Shown piece by piece: positions 52,720-60,171 of a stretch of 64,000 nucleotides of DNA. The notes under the pieces were generated by a model. That model was not told the DNA's origin and made no database searches. It saw nothing but the letters and a program-made list of their open reading frames with translations. Position 1 is the first letter of the stretch. Every line of letters starts with the position of its first letter. This DNA is from Streptomyces massasporeus (GTDB lineage: Bacteria; Actinomycetota; Actinomycetes; Streptomycetales; Streptomycetaceae): the NCBI RefSeq assembly GCF_014648995.1, contig NZ_BMSE01000005.1, positions 1-64,000 of the forward strand, written 5' to 3'. The translations under genes were made by a program, and so were the position numbers.

Positions 52720-55523
52720 CGCAGGCCCCCTCGCAGTGCGACCAGATCCGCCAGTTCCGCGTCCGTCAGTTCCGTGAGTGCCGCCTCACCGGCGCTCAGG
52801 ACCGAGTCCGCCAGTTTCCGCTTGCGCAGCAGCAGTTCGGCGATGCGGTCCTCGATCGTTCCCTCCGCGATGATCCGGTGCACCTGCACGGGCCGCAGCT
52901 GGCCGATGCGGTACGCGCGGTCCGTGGCCTGGGCCTCGACGGCCGGGTTCCACCAGCGGTCGTAGTGCACGACGTGCTCGGCCCGGGTCAGATTCAGCCC
53001 GGTGCCCGCCGCCTTCAACGACAGCAGGAACACCGGCACCTCGCCGTCCTGGAAGCGGCGCACCATGGCCTCGCGCTCGGCGACGGGCGTCCCTCCGTGC
53101 AGGAACTGCGAGGGCGTGCCGCGGGCTGCCAGGTGCCGTTCGAGGAGGCGGGCCATCTGCACGTACTGGGTGAACACCAGCACGCCCGCCTCCTCGGCGA
53201 GGATCGTGTCGAGCAACTCGTCCAGCAGCTCCAGCTTCCCGGACCGCCCGGAGATCACCGGCCGCTCCTCCTTGAGGTACTGCGCCGGGTGGTTGCAGAT
53301 CTGCTTGAGGCCGGTCAGCAGCTTCACGATCAGACCACGCCGGGCCATGCTGCCGGCGCCGGAGATCTCCGCGAGAGCCTCGCGCACGACGGCTTCGTAC
53401 AGTGCCGCCTGCTCCCGGGTGAGCGACACGGCGTGATCGGTCTCCGTCTTCGGCGGCAGCTCGGGCGCGATGCCGGGGTCCGACTTGCGGCGCCGCAGCA
53501 GGAAGGGCCGTACGAGCCGGGCCAGCCGGTCGGCCGCGGCCGGGTCCTGACCGCCCTCGACGGCCTCCGCGTACCGTCGGCGGAAGGTGCCGAGCCGGCC
53601 CAGCAGCCCCGGAGTCGTCCAGTCGAGGATCGCCCACAGCTCCGACAGGTTGTTCTCCACCGGGGTGCCGGTGAGCGCCACGCGCGCGCGTGCACCGATG
53701 GAACGCAACTCCCGGGCGGTGGACGAGTACGGGTTCTTCACGTGCTGGGCCTCGTCCGCCACGAGCATCCCCCATGGCACGCCGGCGAGCCGGGGCGCGT
53801 CCAGGCGCATCGTGCCGTACGTGGTGAGCACGAACTCCCCGTCGGCCAGCCCGTCCAGGCCGCGACGCGCACCGTGGAAGCGGCGCACCGGTGTACCGGG
53901 CGCGAACCGTTCGATCTCCCGCTGCCAGTTGCCCATCAGGGACGTCGGGCAGACCACCAGGGTCGGTCCGGCGGACCCGGCGTCGGACTGCCGGTGCAGG
54001 TGGAGGGCGATCAGCGTGATCGTCTTGCCCAGCCCCATGTCGTCGGCGAGGCAGCAGCCCAGGCCGAGGGACGTCATACCGGCGAGCCAGTTCAGGCCCC
54101 GCCGCTGGTAGTCCCGCAGGGTGGCGGCGAGGGCGGCAGGCTGCTCCACGGGCTGCTGCGCCTCGGGGTCCGCGAGCCGCTCCCGCAGCGTCGCCAGCCA
54201 TCCGGTCGGCCGCACCTCGACCCGGCGGCCCTCCACCTCCGCCCAGCCCGTCAGGGCCGCCCCGAGGGCGTCCACCGGTGTCACCTTGCGGTCCTGCCCG
54301 GAGCGGGCCAGGCGCGCCTCCCGAGGGTCGATCAGGACCCACTGGTCGCGCAGCCGCACCAGCGGGCGCTTCGCCTCGGCGAGACGGTCCAGCTCATCAC
54401 GGTCCAGCCGCCTGTCACCCACGGCGAACGACCAGGTGAAGGCGAGGAGGGCGTCGGCGGACAGGAACGACGGCAGGGCGGCGAATTCCCTGCCGGACTC
54501 CGGCTCGCCGTCGGAGGGCCCCACCTCCGCGTGCGTGCTGAGCTCACGGGACAGCCCCTTCGGCCAGTGCACGTCGACCCCGGCCGTCCCCAGCGCGCGG
54601 GCACCCGCTCCGAGAAGGTCGGTGACCTCCTCGTCGGCGAGTTCGGCCGCGTCCGGCACGGCGGCCGACAGCAGGGGCGTCAGCGGGGCCCAGGCCCGGG
54701 CCGCCCGGCGCAGCGCCAGCAGCGCGTCCATCCGCGCGCGCGGACCGAAGGCCTCGCCCGCGGCGCCGGCCCAGACGTCCGCGGCGTCCGCGACGAGCGC
54801 CGGATCGCTGACGCTGTGCACCTGCAGCACAGCCCGGAACCTCACGTCCGCCTCGTCCGCCGCGTTCGTCAGACCGTCCGCCTCGATCCGCAGCGACAGC
54901 CGCACGCCCGCGTCGTGGCCCGCGGCGACATCGGCGGCCCAGGCGCGCTGCTCGGGCAGTTGCACCGGTCCCGGCCCGGCGTAGGCGGGGCCGCCCGTCA
55001 CCAGGGGCGCCGCGGGGGAGCGGGGCAGGGTGTCGGCGACGGCGTCGAGGAAGGCGCGCAGGAGCTGCTCCGGGCCGGGCAGCAGCAGCGGCCCGGTGGC
55101 TTCCAGAGGCGTCGCGTGCGCCTCGGGCGGCATCGCGGCGGCGAGGCGGCGAACGGCCTCGATGTCCTGGGCGCGCAGCGGGCCCGTACGCCAGGCGTCG
55201 TGGTCGCCCGGGGACAGTCCGGGCAGCAGCAGTCCGCGCGCCACGAGGTGCAGGGCGTGCAGGGCGGCCGCGCCCCAGAAGACGGTGGACCGGTGTCCGT
55301 GCCCGTCGGCACGCGCACGCGTGAGGACCGGCAGGGCCGAGCGCACCGGGAGCAGGGCGGCGGGGACTCGGGCCGTCTCGATCCCGCCGTCACGGGGCAG
55401 TACGACGGTCAGGTCGGTGACGGACGCGGCGGCCACCACCGGAGGGGCGACGCCGTCGGGCCGCCAGAAGGCGACACTGCCCGTGCGCGCGGGGTCGCCG
55501 GGCAGGAACACGGAGCGACACAT
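52716..55523 (-). CDS. SNF2-family DEAD/DEAH-box helicase
   Basis: A 935-aa (from ATG 55523) Swi2/Snf2 ATPase of the bacterial HepA-like group. The C-terminal motor has motif I DDMGLGKTI, motif II ADEAQHVKNP, the SNF2 signature LSLKAAGTGLNLTRAEHVVHYD and WWNPAVEAQATDRAYRIGQ. The N-terminal about 470 residues (SNF2 N-domain) carry no motif I recognise. Start is uncertain: the frame stays open to an ATA at 55577 with GAGGAA 6 nt before it, which may be the true start since the preceding residues look conserved. Its stop overlaps the SWIM gene start. Confidence 0.9.
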   Translation of the reverse strand: MCRSVFLPGDPARTGSVAFWRPDGVAPPVVAAASVTDLTVVLPRDGGIETARVPAALLPVRSALPVLTRARADGHGHRSTVFWGAAALHALHLVARGLLLPGLSPGDHDAWRTGPLRAQDIEAVRRLAAAMPPEAHATPLEATGPLLLPGPEQLLRAFLDAVADTLPRSPAAPLVTGGPAYAGPGPVQLPEQRAWAADVAAGHDAGVRLSLRIEADGLTNAADEADVRFRAVLQVHSVSDPALVADAADVWAGAAGEAFGPRARMDALLALRRAARAWAPLTPLLSAAVPDAAELADEEVTDLLGAGARALGTAGVDVHWPKGLSRELSTHAEVGPSDGEPESGREFAALPSFLSADALLAFTWSFAVGDRRLDRDELDRLAEAKRPLVRLRDQWVLIDPREARLARSGQDRKVTPVDALGAALTGWAEVEGRRVEVRPTGWLATLRERLADPEAQQPVEQPAALAATLRDYQRRGLNWLAGMTSLGLGCCLADDMGLGKTITLIALHLHRQSDAGSAGPTLVVCPTSLMGNWQREIERFAPGTPVRRFHGARRGLDGLADGEFVLTTYGTMRLDAPRLAGVPWGMLVADEAQHVKNPYSSTARELRSIGARARVALTGTPVENNLSELWAILDWTTPGLLGRLGTFRRRYAEAVEGGQDPAAADRLARLVRPFLLRRRKSDPGIAPELPPKTETDHAVSLTREQAALYEAVVREALAEISGAGSMARRGLIVKLLTGLKQICNHPAQYLKEERPVISGRSGKLELLDELLDTILAEEAGVLVFTQYVQMARLLERHLAARGTPSQFLHGGTPVAEREAMVRRFQDGEVPVFLLSLKAAGTGLNLTRAEHVVHYDRWWNPAVEAQATDRAYRIGQLRPVQVHRIIAEGTIEDRIAELLLRKRKLADSVLSAGEAALTELTDAELADLVALRGGLR

Positions 55524-55801
55524 GGCCAGGTGGGAGATGTCGGAGGAGGGTGCCGGGAGAGACGGATGCTCGGCTATGGCTGATTCCTCAAATTTGACTA
55601 GTGGGAGCGGAGTCGCCGAGAGTACAGCACTTCCGGTGCACATGGGTGTGGCTTATCTGTGAGCTGGGTCACCATGGAGGTCTCAGGGGTGCGTCGGGGT
55701 CGCACCTCAGGGATGTCTCAGGGTCGCGGTCCGGAACCGCCGTGGAGGCGGGTCCGTTTTCGAGACAGAGAGCGGCAGTGGCCGCGAAGGAGGCGACAGT
55801 C

Positions 55802-55984
55802 ATGTCGAAGAACGCCAAGATCGCCGCGGGCGGTGTGGCGGTCGGGCTCATCCTGCTGATCTGGCTGCCCTGGTGGGCAGCGCTCCTGATCATCCTGGGG
55901 GCCCCGGCCGCCGCGTACCTCACGCTGGATCCATCCCAGCGGCGCAGGCTGCGCCGCACCACACGCAAGGAGCTCGGCCGCTGA
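55802..55984 (+). CDS. Small membrane protein
   Basis: A 60-aa protein (MSKNAKIAAGGVAVGLILLIWLP then WWAALLIILGAPAAAYLTL) with one long or two short membrane segments (about 8-44) and a basic tail (RRRLRRTTRKELGR). ATG 55802 has GGAGG 9-13 nt upstream. Convergent with the downstream minus-strand gene; function unknown. Confidence 0.72.
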   Translation: MSKNAKIAAGGVAVGLILLIWLPWWAALLIILGAPAAAYLTLDPSQRRRLRRTTRKELGR

Positions 55985-56071
55985 GGCGCTGAAGCGGCGC
56001 GGCCTCACGCGTACGGCGGCGGCCGGGCCGAACCGGCTCGAGGTGGCTGAGCGACTCGAGGCGGCCGTGTC

Positions 56072-56204
56072 GGGTCGGCCCAGCCGTACCGGATCGGCCC
56101 AGCCATTGCGGATCGGTCCAGCCGTACCGGAACGGTCCAGCCGTGTCGGCCAGGCCCGGCTGAATCGGCTCAGCCCGGCCCGACCGGCTCAGTTCGGCCG
56201 TACG
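56072..56204. repeat. Seven tandem 19-bp repeats
   Basis: Seven units of 19 bp, typified by GGATCGGCCCAGCCGTACC, run without a gap from 56072 to 56204. The first four are close copies and the rest diverge. The seventh unit contains the stop codon of the next minus-strand gene (tca at 56189-56191). Confidence 0.85.
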
Positions 56205-57061
56205 GCGATCTTGTCCAGCGCGGCGAGGAGACCCGGCAGCTCCGGCCCCCGGCCCACCGGCAGGACCTCGCCGGGTTCCTCGTCGAGCAGCACGAAGGCG
56301 ATGTCGTCGGTCCTGGCGACGAGCGACCAGCCCGGACCGTCGGCCCGCAGCGTCCGGGCGTCACCCGACGCGAAGGACGACCGGACCCGGCCCAGCGGCG
56401 GTGGCGAGTCGAGGTAGGTGCGGGCCTCCGCGAGGACGCGCCGGATGCCGCTGCGGCCCCCCTTCTGCCCGTTCTCCCCGCTCCCGTCCGGCTCGTGCTC
56501 CTGCTCTCCGTCCGGCCCGCCCTCGTCACCGGGCGCTCCGGAGGACGCGGGCGTCGGGAACTCCGTGTCGTCGACCTGCTCCCGCCACACCGCCCACTGG
56601 AGTGCGATCTCGTCCGCGCCCAGGCGCCGCTGGGCCGGCCCCCACACGCTGGTGTCCGGCGGAGCCAGCGGTGGCCGGTCGTCCGCCTCCGGGCCCGGAT
56701 CGTGCGGCGCGGGCACCCCGGGGGCCGCGACGGCGACCGCGAGGGGCCAGCCGGGCAGGGCCGCGACGACCGTGCGCTCGTCGGGCGACAGCTCGTACTC
56801 CATGCCGCAGTCCCAGGACGCGATCGCGACGGCCACCAGGGAGACGTCGTCGATGGCCACCGTCCACCGGGCGCCCTCGCCGTCCTGCCCGAGCACCAGC
56901 CCGTACCCGTCGGCGAGCGGCGCGAGCCCGAGCGCCGCGCAAGCCTCGGGGTAGTCGTCGCCCAGCACACTCGGGAACTTCGCCGGCGTCAGCAGCACCG
57001 CCGTGAGCACATAGAGCGCATCGTCCGCGGCGGCGACGGCTTCCTCGTCCGTCCCGGCCAT
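56189..57061 (-). CDS. Hypothetical protein with acidic linker
   Basis: A 290-aa protein. The N-terminal region (DDALYVLTAVLLTPAKFPSVLGDDYPEAC) and the C-terminal domain (VRSSFASGDARTLRADGPGWSLVARTDDIAFVLLDEEPGEVLPV) are well-ordered, separated by a low-complexity acidic-Pro linker (about 150-205; GDEGGPDGEQEHEPDGSGENGQ). It may be part of the SMI1/SseB-like immunity group but I cannot confirm this. ATG 57061 has GGGGAGG 5 nt upstream. Its 3' end lies in the 19-bp repeat array. Confidence 0.7.
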   Translation of the reverse strand: MAGTDEEAVAAADDALYVLTAVLLTPAKFPSVLGDDYPEACAALGLAPLADGYGLVLGQDGEGARWTVAIDDVSLVAVAIASWDCGMEYELSPDERTVVAALPGWPLAVAVAAPGVPAPHDPGPEADDRPPLAPPDTSVWGPAQRRLGADEIALQWAVWREQVDDTEFPTPASSGAPGDEGGPDGEQEHEPDGSGENGQKGGRSGIRRVLAEARTYLDSPPPLGRVRSSFASGDARTLRADGPGWSLVARTDDIAFVLLDEEPGEVLPVGRGPELPGLLAALDKIAVRPN

Positions 57062-57095
57062 CCCAGCCTCCCCATCGGTTCGTCCACCGGCGCGC

Positions 57096-57125
57096 ACCCT
57101 AGTGCGCCCGCAAGCCCCTTGTCAC
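57096..57125 (-). promoter_or_regulatory. Promoter of the 290-aa hypothetical gene
   Basis: On the minus strand GTGACA (57125-57120) and TAGGGT (57101-57096), 18-nt spacing, put the transcript start about 28 nt before ATG 57061. Confidence 0.5.
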
Positions 57126-57196
57126 TGCCTCGCATGCGCACGCCGAGCTGCAGTTTTCCGGCGGACGGGGCGAATCGGCCGTCCGGCCCGCGCGCA

Positions 57197-57493
57197 TCAT
57201 GCCGCCGGCAGCCCCAGCAACTCGCGCGCCACGGTCTCCGGCGACTCGCCGCGCTGCCGGGCCAGCGCGATCACGGCCCGGCAGGCCAGCTCGTTCACGC
57301 CGAACGACAGCGCCTCCGGCGACACCCAGCCGGCCGCCTCGTCGGCCCGCTCCTGGTCGTCCTCCGCGCCGGCCGTCACGTACGTCGCCGCGGCCTCGAA
57401 GAGGTTGTGCGGACGCTTGTCGCCTTCGGCCTTCGGTTCCGTGCGCAAGACATCGGCGACCCTTCCCCCGGCTTTGCGGAACCTGCCCCACAT
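57197..57493 (-). CDS. Small hypothetical protein
   Basis: A 98-aa soluble protein starting MWGRFRKAGGRVADVLRTEP, with AAATYVTAGAEDDQERADEAAGWVSPEALSFGVNELACRAVIALARQRGESP. Helical and charged, no membrane segment. ATG 57493 has GGGGGAAGG about 6 nt upstream. Divergent from the MpaB-type gene across 99 bp that hold a dyad. Function unknown. Confidence 0.7.
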   Translation of the reverse strand: MWGRFRKAGGRVADVLRTEPKAEGDKRPHNLFEAAATYVTAGAEDDQERADEAAGWVSPEALSFGVNELACRAVIALARQRGESPETVARELLGLPAA

Positions 57494-57548
57494 GCTGACC
57501 ACCTTCCCCCTGTGCTCCTGCCGTGCCTGATCATCCATCTCCCGCTCA

Positions 57549-57563
57549 CCAACGTAAAGTTGG
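57549..57563. promoter_or_regulatory. Operator-like dyad in the MpaB divergent promoter
   Basis: CCAAC-GTAAA-GTTGG, a perfect 5-bp dyad with an AT-rich centre, 30 bp before the GTG start at 57593. Possible binding site for an unidentified regulator. Confidence 0.4.
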
Positions 57564-57592
57564 AGAACCTGTGGCAGAAGGGGGACGGCACG

Positions 57593-58492
57593 GTGAAGCG
57601 CTATTCGCGGCTCGAACGGATCCGGCGAATGGACCCGTACGAGGAGGCTACAGAGATCTACCGGCTCAGCGTGGCGTACGAGTTCCCCTGGGACTTCACC
57701 CGCGCCTTGGAGCTGGCCCTGTACCGCACGTACGCCGTCCCCGGCATCGGCCGGCTGCTCGCGCGCACCGCGGAGCTCACGGACCGGGCGCAGAAGCGCT
57801 ACGACGACACCTCTCTGCTCCTGGACGCCATCGTCGAGCACGGCTTCGGCAGCGACCTGGGCCGGACCGCGATCCGCCGTATCAACCAGATGCACCGCAG
57901 CTACGACATCAGCGACGACGACATGCGCTACGTGCTCTGCACGTTCGTCGTGATGCCGAAACGGTGGATCGACGCCTACGGCTGGCGCAGGATGTCACGC
58001 CACGAGACCGTCGCCAGTGTCGTCCACTACCGCGCCCTGGGCCGGCACATGGGCATCAAGGACATCCCCGAGACCTACGAGGAGTTCGAGACCTGCCTCG
58101 ACTCCTACGAGGCCGCCCACTTCGCCTGGGACGAGGAGGCCCGGCGCGTCTCGGACGCCACACTTGACCTGATGGCCTCCTGGTACCCCGGCCCGCTCGC
58201 GCCCCTGCTGCGCACCACGACCCTCGCGCTGCTCGACGACTCGCTGCTGCGCGCCTTCCGTTACACCCCGCCGAGTGCCGCCACGCGCGCGTGGGTGCGT
58301 CGCGCCGTCCGGCTCCGGGGCCGTGCCGTCCGCCTGCTGCCGCCCCGGCGCGCCCCGCACTTCGCCCGCCAGAACCGGGAGATCAAGGGCTACCCGTACG
58401 GCTACCGGATCGCCGACCTGGGCACCCGCCCGGTGCCGGGCCTGCGGGGCTGCCCCGTGCGGCGCGGGGCGCCGGACGCCGAGGCCGGGTGA
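57593..58492 (+). CDS. MpaB-family oxygenase (DUF2236)
   Basis: A 299-aa protein of the MpaB/Lcp (latex-clearing-like) haem oxygenase family. Members share a long helix bundle: YEATEIYRLSVAYEFPWDFTRALELALYRTYAVP, then RINQMHRSYDISDDDMRYVLCTFVVMPKRWIDAYGWRRM and EYEEFETCLDSYEAAHF. A haem-ligating His is plausible at RINQMHR. GTG 57593 has AGGGGG 8-13 nt upstream; the long upstream frame is not coding. Substrate unknown. Confidence 0.82.
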   Translation: MKRYSRLERIRRMDPYEEATEIYRLSVAYEFPWDFTRALELALYRTYAVPGIGRLLARTAELTDRAQKRYDDTSLLLDAIVEHGFGSDLGRTAIRRINQMHRSYDISDDDMRYVLCTFVVMPKRWIDAYGWRRMSRHETVASVVHYRALGRHMGIKDIPETYEEFETCLDSYEAAHFAWDEEARRVSDATLDLMASWYPGPLAPLLRTTTLALLDDSLLRAFRYTPPSAATRAWVRRAVRLRGRAVRLLPPRRAPHFARQNREIKGYPYGYRIADLGTRPVPGLRGCPVRRGAPDAEAG

Positions 58493-58501
58493 GGCGGCGG
58501 C

Positions 58502-59110
58502 TCAGTCCTCGCGCACGGCGAGCACGAGGAAACGGGAGTCCTCGTCGACGTACGACGTCACGCGCCACCCGGAACCGGCCAGCAGCGGGCGGAGGTTGGG
58601 CTCGGCGCGCAGGTCGTCCGGGGTGAGCGGGCGACCGTGGCGAGCCGCGAGAGCCGCCCTGCCGATCGGGTGGAACAGCGCCAGCACCCCGCCGGGGCGC
58701 ACCACGCGCGCCAGCTCCCGCAGGTTCTCGGCCGGGTTCCCGAGGTGCGAGATGAGGCCCGCCCCGAACACGGCGTCCAGCGACCGCGAGCGCAGGGGCA
58801 GCGCGGCGACGTCCGCGAGGAGCAACTGCCCGTCATGGTCCCGTCCGGCCCGTACGGCCTCCCGCAGCATGGCCGGGGTCAGATCGGCCCCGAGGACCAC
58901 CCCCGAGGCCCCCACAGCGGCTCGCAGCGGCGGCAGGGCGCGTCCGGTGCCGCACCCCGCGTCGAGCACCCGGTCGCCCGTCCGCAGCCCGAGCTCGGTG
59001 ACCGCGGCCGCATAGGCAGGACCGTCGTCCGGGAACCGGCTGTCCCAGTCGGCGGCGCGGGCTGTGAAGAACTCCTGAACACGCGTCTGCTCGTCGCTCA
59101 TGTACCGCAT
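58502..59110 (-). CDS. Class I SAM-dependent methyltransferase
   Basis: A 202-aa methyltransferase. Motif I DRVLDAGCGTGRALPPL (about 47-63), the acidic residue of motif II in LGADLTPAML, and motif III region ELARVVRPGGVLALFHPIG. The start is ATG 59110 or 59101; GAGGAA sits 2-8 nt before 59110 (11-17 before 59101). It stops 9 nt past the convergent MpaB gene. Substrate unknown. Confidence 0.85.
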   Translation of the reverse strand: MRYMSDEQTRVQEFFTARAADWDSRFPDDGPAYAAAVTELGLRTGDRVLDAGCGTGRALPPLRAAVGASGVVLGADLTPAMLREAVRAGRDHDGQLLLADVAALPLRSRSLDAVFGAGLISHLGNPAENLRELARVVRPGGVLALFHPIGRAALAARHGRPLTPDDLRAEPNLRPLLAGSGWRVTSYVDEDSRFLVLAVRED

Positions 59111-59126
59111 GATTCCTCACCGGTAC

Positions 59127-59186
59127 GGATGACGCCGCACCGCCACGGATGACGCTGCACAGGCAGGGATGACGTCTCGGCGCACA
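59127..59186. repeat. Three imperfect 20-bp tandem repeats
   Basis: Units of 20 bp at 59127, 59147 and 59167, each starting GGATGACG; the first two also share C-GCAC at positions 9-14. They lie in the 183-bp gap between the methyltransferase and the MHYT gene. Confidence 0.65.
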
Positions 59187-59293
59187 CCTTCGAGCGTGAC
59201 CCGATCGCTCCGGTACATCCTTGGGTCATATTCCAACACCTTTCGAACTGCGCCCCCTTCGCGCGCCCCTGCCGGGTCTAGCGTCCCGGGGCC

Positions 59294-60067
59294 ATGGGAC
59301 ACCTGGACCACGCAGCCCTGGGGTGGCTGACCCCCGCACTGTCGTACGTGATGGCCTGCATAGGCGCCGCGCTCGGTCTGCGCTGCACCGTCCGCGCGCT
59401 CGCCACCACCGGTCGCTCGCGCCGCAACTGGCTCGTCACGGCGGCCTCGGCGATCGGCACCGGCATCTGGACCATGCACTTCGTGGCCATGCTCGGTTTC
59501 GGCGTCACCGGCACCGACATCCGCTACGACGTGCCGCTCACCCTCCTGAGTCTCCTCGTCGCCATGGTCGTCGTCTGCGCCGGCGTCTTCGCCGTCGGCT
59601 ACGGCAAGGACCGCGGCCGGGCCCTGCTCGTCGGCGGGCTCACCACCGGCCTCGGCGTCGCGAGCATGCACTACCTGGGCATGGCGGCCGTCCGGCTGCA
59701 CGGCGACGTGACCTACGACCCGCTGCTCGTCGGACTCTCCGTGCTGATCGCCGTCGTCGCCGCGACGGCGGCCCTGTGGGCGGCCCTCAACATCAAGTCG
59801 CCCGTGGCGGTCACCATCGCCTCCCTGATCATGGGCGCGGCCGTCAGCAGCATGCACTACACCGGCATGTTCGCGGTGGGCGTGCGCGTGACGCCCTCCG
59901 GGGAGGCCCTGCCGGGGGCGACGGCGATGCAGTTCATCTTCCCCCTCGCCGTCGGCCTCGGCTCCTACCTCTTCCTGACCTCGGCCTTCGTCGCCCTCTC
60001 GCCGACGGCGGGGGAGCGTGCGGCGTCCGCCTCGGCCCAGCGGCCGGTCCAGAGCGTCGCCCCCTAG
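59294..60067 (+). CDS. MHYT-domain integral membrane sensor
   Basis: A 257-aa membrane protein with seven or so segments carrying the three MHYT motifs MHFVAM, MHYLGM and MHYTGM (about residues 60, 122, 188). MHYT proteins are thought to sense oxygen, CO or NO through bound copper. The usual C-terminal signalling domain is absent, so it may act through a partner; the conservon starts 104 bp downstream. ATG 59294. Confidence 0.92.
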   Translation: MGHLDHAALGWLTPALSYVMACIGAALGLRCTVRALATTGRSRRNWLVTAASAIGTGIWTMHFVAMLGFGVTGTDIRYDVPLTLLSLLVAMVVVCAGVFAVGYGKDRGRALLVGGLTTGLGVASMHYLGMAAVRLHGDVTYDPLLVGLSVLIAVVAATAALWAALNIKSPVAVTIASLIMGAAVSSMHYTGMFAVGVRVTPSGEALPGATAMQFIFPLAVGLGSYLFLTSAFVALSPTAGERAASASAQRPVQSVAP

Positions 60068-60171
60068 CCGGGCCGACGCCGGCCGTGCCTCGCAGGGCCG
60101 ATGAGCCACGAGGGCCGCTCCGGCCAGGGCCTCGGCCCGTACGCCCCGAACCACTCCCGAGCGAGGAGTCC

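Noticed and set aside
59294..60067. Diguanylate cyclase/phosphodiesterase sensor
   Set aside because: MHYT domains often precede GGDEF or EAL domains, but this protein ends after the membrane region.
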